From: Peptococcaceae bacterium
GTDB lineage: Bacteria; Bacillota; DSM-12270; Thermacetogeniales; Thermacetogeniaceae
Reading direction: 5' to 3'
Assembly: GCA_003132605.1 (NCBI GenBank)
Contig: PKYJ01000093.1
Coordinates: 15,726-41,904, forward strand
Length of the DNA: 26,179 nucleotides
The notes beneath the pieces are model-generated. The model searched no databases. It saw nothing but the letters and a program-made list of their open reading frames with translations, and had not been told where the DNA came from. The translations under genes were made by a program, and so were the position numbers. How positions within the stretch are numbered: position 1 is the first letter of the stretch; each line of letters opens with the position of its first letter. This document shows positions 23,180 to 26,179 of the stretch, in pieces.

Positions 23180-24982
23180 ATGATGGTTGGGCAGATAATC
23201 GGCGGGAGATACGAGATCATTGCCAAGCTCGGGTCCGGTGGCATGTCTCATGTGTACCAGGCCCTGGACACCATCCTGAACCGGATCGTTACCGTTAAAA
23301 TACTGAGAAGCGACCTGGCTGAGGACAAGGACTTCGTGCGGCGGTTCCAGGTGGAGGCCCAGGCCGTGGCCAGCCTCTCGCACCCGAACATCGTCAGCAT
23401 CTACGACGTCGGTCAGGAAAATGGCCTGCCCTACCTGGTGATGGAGTATGTCGAGGGCCTGACCCTGAAGGAGATCATTCAGAAGGAGGGGCCCCTGAGC
23501 CCGGCGGAAACCGTCAACCTGGGCGTTCAGGTCTGCGCCGCCCTGGCGCACGCCCACGAGAAGGGCATTATCCATAGAGATATCAAGTCACACAACATCC
23601 TGGTGACTCCTGGGGGACGGGTGAAGGTGACCGATTTCGGCCTGGCCCGGGTGCTGTCTGTGCCCAGCGCCACGGTGGCCAAATCCGATACCGTGATGGG
23701 ATCGGTGCACTACCTGTCGCCGGAGCAGGCCCGAGGCGAGGAAACGGGGCCAAAATCAGACCTGTACTCGCTGGGGGTGGTGCTCTATGAAACCGTTTCC
23801 GGGCGTTTGCCCTTCCAGGGAGACAACCCGGTAACCGTTGCCCTCAAGCACGTGCAGTGCTCCCCTCCGGCGCTGTGCAAAGATAACCCGGCCATACCCC
23901 AGCGGCTGGAGGAGATCATTTTCAAGGCCATGGCAAAAGACCCCTCCCAGCGTTTCCAGTCAGCCAGAGAGATGCAGCAGGTCCTGTCGGAAGGTTCCCT
24001 GCTGGCTGGGGACAGCGCCGGCGCCGACGAGCTGACCCGCGAGCTTCGTCTGCCGGGGCGCAAGCGGCGTCTGCGCCCGGCCGCTCTGATCAGCCTGATC
24101 GTCCTCCTGCTTTTGTTGGCAGCGGGCGGCGGCTACGCTTTTTTCAAGTGGTACTTTCCGGGCGTCGACGTGACAGTGCCGCAAGTGACCAAAATGAGCC
24201 AGGATCAGGCCAATAGCGCCATCCTGGCTGCAGGGCTGAAGCCGGCGGTACAGACAGTAGACAGCGATAGTGTCGCCAGCGGCATCGTGGTCAATCAGGA
24301 TCCTGTCGCCGGTTATGTCATGAAAAAAGGACAGATCGTCCGGCTCTCGGTCAGCCAGGGTCCCAGCCAGGTCTACTTGCCCGACGTAACGAACTATACG
24401 CTGCAGACTGCCCAGATCACCCTGCGCAATAGCGGCTTCACGGTCAAGGAGACATACCAGCCGACCAATGACCCGGGCACTCCGCCGGGGACGGTGATCG
24501 CTCAGGTCCCGAAGGGTGACAGCAATGTGCCCAACAAGAGCGTGGTCACCCTCACTGTCAGTTCCAGCAACCCGATCGTGCCGTCGCTGGTGGGCCAGAC
24601 AGTGGACCAGGCGCAGGCAGCCTTGAAAGCCTTGGGATTAGTCCTGGGAAGCGTCACCGACGAGAGCAGCCAGGACTACCCGTCCGGAATGATCACCCGC
24701 CAGGGTGTCAGTGCGGGCACGACGGCGCAGGCGGGGACGGCAGTCAACGTCTATCGCAGCACCGGGGCAGTCACGAAGCAGTGGGATGTTCCCGTCGACA
24801 TGAAGGTGAACGAGACCGGCGAGGTCAAGGTGGTCGTCGATGATATGCTCGGGGAACGGGTTGTCTACGATCAGGTCCAGAATGCCGGCGATGAGCTCCA
24901 CAAGGATTTCGTGGTTTACGGTTCCGGGGTCTTGAAAGTGTATTTTCAGGGGAACATGGTGGAACAACATCCTTTCGGCTAG
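23180..24982 (+). CDS. prkC: Ser/Thr protein kinase with PASTA domains (PrkC/PknB type)
   Basis: A transmembrane Hanks-type kinase that senses muropeptides or lipid II outside and phosphorylates threonines on cytosolic targets. The kinase domain (about 11-270) has glycine loop LGSGGMSHV (17-25), K40, E59, HRDIKSHN (132-139) and DFG (152-154), so it should be active. A basic stretch RKRRLR precedes the membrane span (about 300-323). Three PASTA repeats follow (330-394, 398-462, 465-526), then an extra about 70-residue C-terminal domain of unknown role. ATG23180 follows AAGGAGG (23166-23172). FHA proteins upstream are the obvious readers of its phosphorylation. The cognate PP2C phosphatase gene, usually adjacent, is not in this window. 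Confidence 0.95.
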   Translation: MMVGQIIGGRYEIIAKLGSGGMSHVYQALDTILNRIVTVKILRSDLAEDKDFVRRFQVEAQAVASLSHPNIVSIYDVGQENGLPYLVMEYVEGLTLKEIIQKEGPLSPAETVNLGVQVCAALAHAHEKGIIHRDIKSHNILVTPGGRVKVTDFGLARVLSVPSATVAKSDTVMGSVHYLSPEQARGEETGPKSDLYSLGVVLYETVSGRLPFQGDNPVTVALKHVQCSPPALCKDNPAIPQRLEEIIFKAMAKDPSQRFQSAREMQQVLSEGSLLAGDSAGADELTRELRLPGRKRRLRPAALISLIVLLLLLAAGGGYAFFKWYFPGVDVTVPQVTKMSQDQANSAILAAGLKPAVQTVDSDSVASGIVVNQDPVAGYVMKKGQIVRLSVSQGPSQVYLPDVTNYTLQTAQITLRNSGFTVKETYQPTNDPGTPPGTVIAQVPKGDSNVPNKSVVTLTVSSSNPIVPSLVGQTVDQAQAALKALGLVLGSVTDESSQDYPSGMITRQGVSAGTTAQAGTAVNVYRSTGAVTKQWDVPVDMKVNETGEVKVVVDDMLGERVVYDQVQNAGDELHKDFVVYGSGVLKVYFQGNMVEQHPFG

Positions 24983-25029
24983 CATCCTCGGAATGGCTAA
25001 TAGCCAACGACTAATAGCAGGAGTATTTA

Positions 25030-26061
25030 ATGCGTGAGGGTCTGTTAATCAAGGCGTACGGCGGTTTCTATTATGTTAGGGCCGAGGGCCGGACCTGGGA
25101 ATTAAGGGCGAGGGGACGTTTACGCCGCGGCGCGCCTGTTGAAGTGGCGGCGCCGCGCCTGCGCCAGCAAGCTGGCGACCAGTTTGCTACGCTCACAATC
25201 AAGGTGGCGCGCCTGCAAGCTGGCGCCCGCCGGACGCAAACGGCCGGGCGCCCGGATACCGGGTCCGCGCCAGGTTTCCCGGCGTTGCCGGGGGCGCCGG
25301 TGGTGGGTGACCGGGTCATGTTCACGCCCATGGAGAACGGTTCCGGTACGCTCGAGTCGATCTTGCCCCGCAGTAATGTTCTGGCACGGCCCCGGGTGGC
25401 CAACGTGGATCAGGTGCTCCTGGTGGTGCCACTGGCTCATCCGGATCCGGACCTGAACTTGACGGACCGGATGCTGATCTGCTGCCAGTCAGAACGCCTT
25501 CAGACGTTGATCTGTTTCAACAAGCTTGACCTGGTCAGCCGGGAGGAGGCGGACCGGTTGCTGTCCGTATATGGAGAGGCCGGCTACCAGGTGTTCGCCG
25601 CATCCGCTTTGAAGGGCGACGGCCTGGATACCCTGCGCCGGGCGGTCGACGGCAAGATATCGGTCCTGGCTGGACCCTCCGGCGCCGGCAAGTCAACCAT
25701 CATCAACGCTCTGGATCCCTGTTTCGCCCAGGGAACCGGAGAGATCAGCCAGAAATTGGGACAAGGGCGCCACACCACCAGGTATGTGGAATTGTTGCCG
25801 GTGGCGGGCGGTTTTATCGCCGACACCCCCGGTTTCAGCAATTTGGACCTGCCGCCGTTGGGCAGGGCTGATCTCGCCAAGTATTTCCCGGAGATAAGGA
25901 GCCTCGCCGGCGAGTGCCGGTTTTTAAACTGCCTGCATCATAACGAGCCGGACTGCGCCGTCAAACAGGCCCTGGACAAGGGCCTCATCGTGGCCAGCCG
26001 CTACCGGAACTACCTGTCATTCTTGGCAGAGGTGCTGGTGAAGGAGAGGACCTACTCGTGA
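25030..26061 (+). CDS. rsgA: Ribosome small subunit GTPase RsgA with insertion in the OB fold
   Basis: A circularly permuted GTPase that checks late 30S maturation. The 343 residues show an OB fold, then G4 NKLD (164-167), G1 GPSGAGKS (215-222) and G3 DTPG (265-268). The C-terminal zinc site is C296, C301, H303 and C309. About 55 extra residues (roughly 35-88) interrupt the OB fold between RARGRLRRG and the conserved VVGDRVMF, making it longer than the usual ~290. The insert is Arg/Ala/Gly-rich and encoded by palindromic repeats. CAGGAG (25018-25023) is the ribosome site. It overlaps rpe by 4 bases and follows prkC, the standard prkC-rsgA-rpe order. Confidence 0.95.
   Translation: MREGLLIKAYGGFYYVRAEGRTWELRARGRLRRGAPVEVAAPRLRQQAGDQFATLTIKVARLQAGARRTQTAGRPDTGSAPGFPALPGAPVVGDRVMFTPMENGSGTLESILPRSNVLARPRVANVDQVLLVVPLAHPDPDLNLTDRMLICCQSERLQTLICFNKLDLVSREEADRLLSVYGEAGYQVFAASALKGDGLDTLRRAVDGKISVLAGPSGAGKSTIINALDPCFAQGTGEISQKLGQGRHTTRYVELLPVAGGFIADTPGFSNLDLPPLGRADLAKYFPEIRSLAGECRFLNCLHHNEPDCAVKQALDKGLIVASRYRNYLSFLAEVLVKERTYS
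25144..25225. repeat. Repeated palindromic units inside rsgA
   Basis: A GTGGCG...GCCTGC...CAAGCTGGCG unit occurs at 25144-25177 and again, shorter, at 25204-25225. The first copy contains a perfect inverted repeat CGCCAGC-AA-GCTGGCG (25162-25177). The second contains GCGCC (25209-25213) with GGCGC (25222-25226). Both lie within the insertion that splits the RsgA OB fold and keep the frame open. Confidence 0.65.
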
Positions 26062-26179
26062 GGATCAAGATTGCGCCATCTATCCTGAACGCTGATTTTA
26101 GCCGGCTGGCCGACCAGGTGCGTCTCCTGGAACAGGGGGGCGCCGACTCCCTGCACCTGGATATCATGGACGGCCACTT
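26058..26179 (+). CDS. rpe: Ribulose-phosphate 3-epimerase (5' part, runs off the window)
   Basis: Only about 40 codons are present, but they match the start of ribulose-5-phosphate 3-epimerase of the pentose phosphate pathway: IAPSILNADFSRL (5-17), GGADSLHLDIMDGHF at the edge, with the metal-binding His and Asp of HLDIMD. The GTG start at 26058 overlaps the rsgA stop (GTGA), and GAAGGAGAGG upstream inside rsgA serves as ribosome site. The rsgA-rpe order is usual for Firmicutes. Confidence 0.93.
   Translation, partial: MRIKIAPSILNADFSRLADQVRLLEQGGADSLHLDIMDGH

Overview
This window reads as chromosomal core DNA from a moderately high-GC, spore-former-type Firmicute of class Clostridia, most like the Peptococcaceae / Desulfotomaculia / Moorellia group. 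The supporting features are a two-subunit NAD-linked dihydroorotate dehydrogenase (pyrK-pyrD), a DapL-type diaminopimelate route, RemA between yicC and gmk, a DUF116 gene after fmt, and an FhaA / FHA / SEDS / PBP / PASTA-kinase cluster. The lineage is inferred from gene content and order; no rRNA gene is present. Nearly everything is housekeeping, and genes are packed with short gaps or 4-8 base overlaps. No gene-free stretch exceeds 300 bases, and I saw no tRNA, rRNA, CRISPR array or intact mobile element.

Layout: (1) 58-3101, the distal part of a pyrimidine operon, pyrK-pyrD-pyrF-pyrE. (2) 3085-3174, a fragment of a second rqcH 3' end, convergent on and overlapping the end of pyrE. (3) 3194-4963, intact rqcH on the minus strand, with a good promoter in the divergent gap to dapF. 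(4) 5155-7216, dapF and dapL (lysine and peptidoglycan precursor). (5) 7226-11825, yicC-remA-gmk-rpoZ-coaBC-metK, closed by a strong hairpin. (6) 12021-13184, an AT-richer gene of unknown role with a RadC-type N-terminal domain, set alone between metK and priA. (7) 13405-19151, priA-def-fmt-DUF116-rsmB (replication restart, protein N-terminal processing and initiation, rRNA methylation). (8) 19153-24982, fhaA, an FHA-SEDS fusion, a class B PBP and a PASTA Ser/Thr kinase: a phospho-signalling and cell-wall module. (9) 25030-end, rsgA and the start of rpe.

The most unusual points are these. An FhaB-like membrane/FHA module is fused in one polypeptide to a RodA/FtsW glycosyltransferase, so the phosphothreonine reader and the wall polymerase are physically joined. 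The PP2C phosphatase and rlmN that normally sit beside prkC and rsmB are absent. A scar of a divergent rqcH lies against pyrE. The RadC-N protein is an orphan of possible defence-system ancestry. GC-rich palindromic insertions lie inside the coding sequences of rsgA and priA, and priA also lacks room for its winged-helix domain. The beginning of rsmB has no ordinary start codon where family homology begins.
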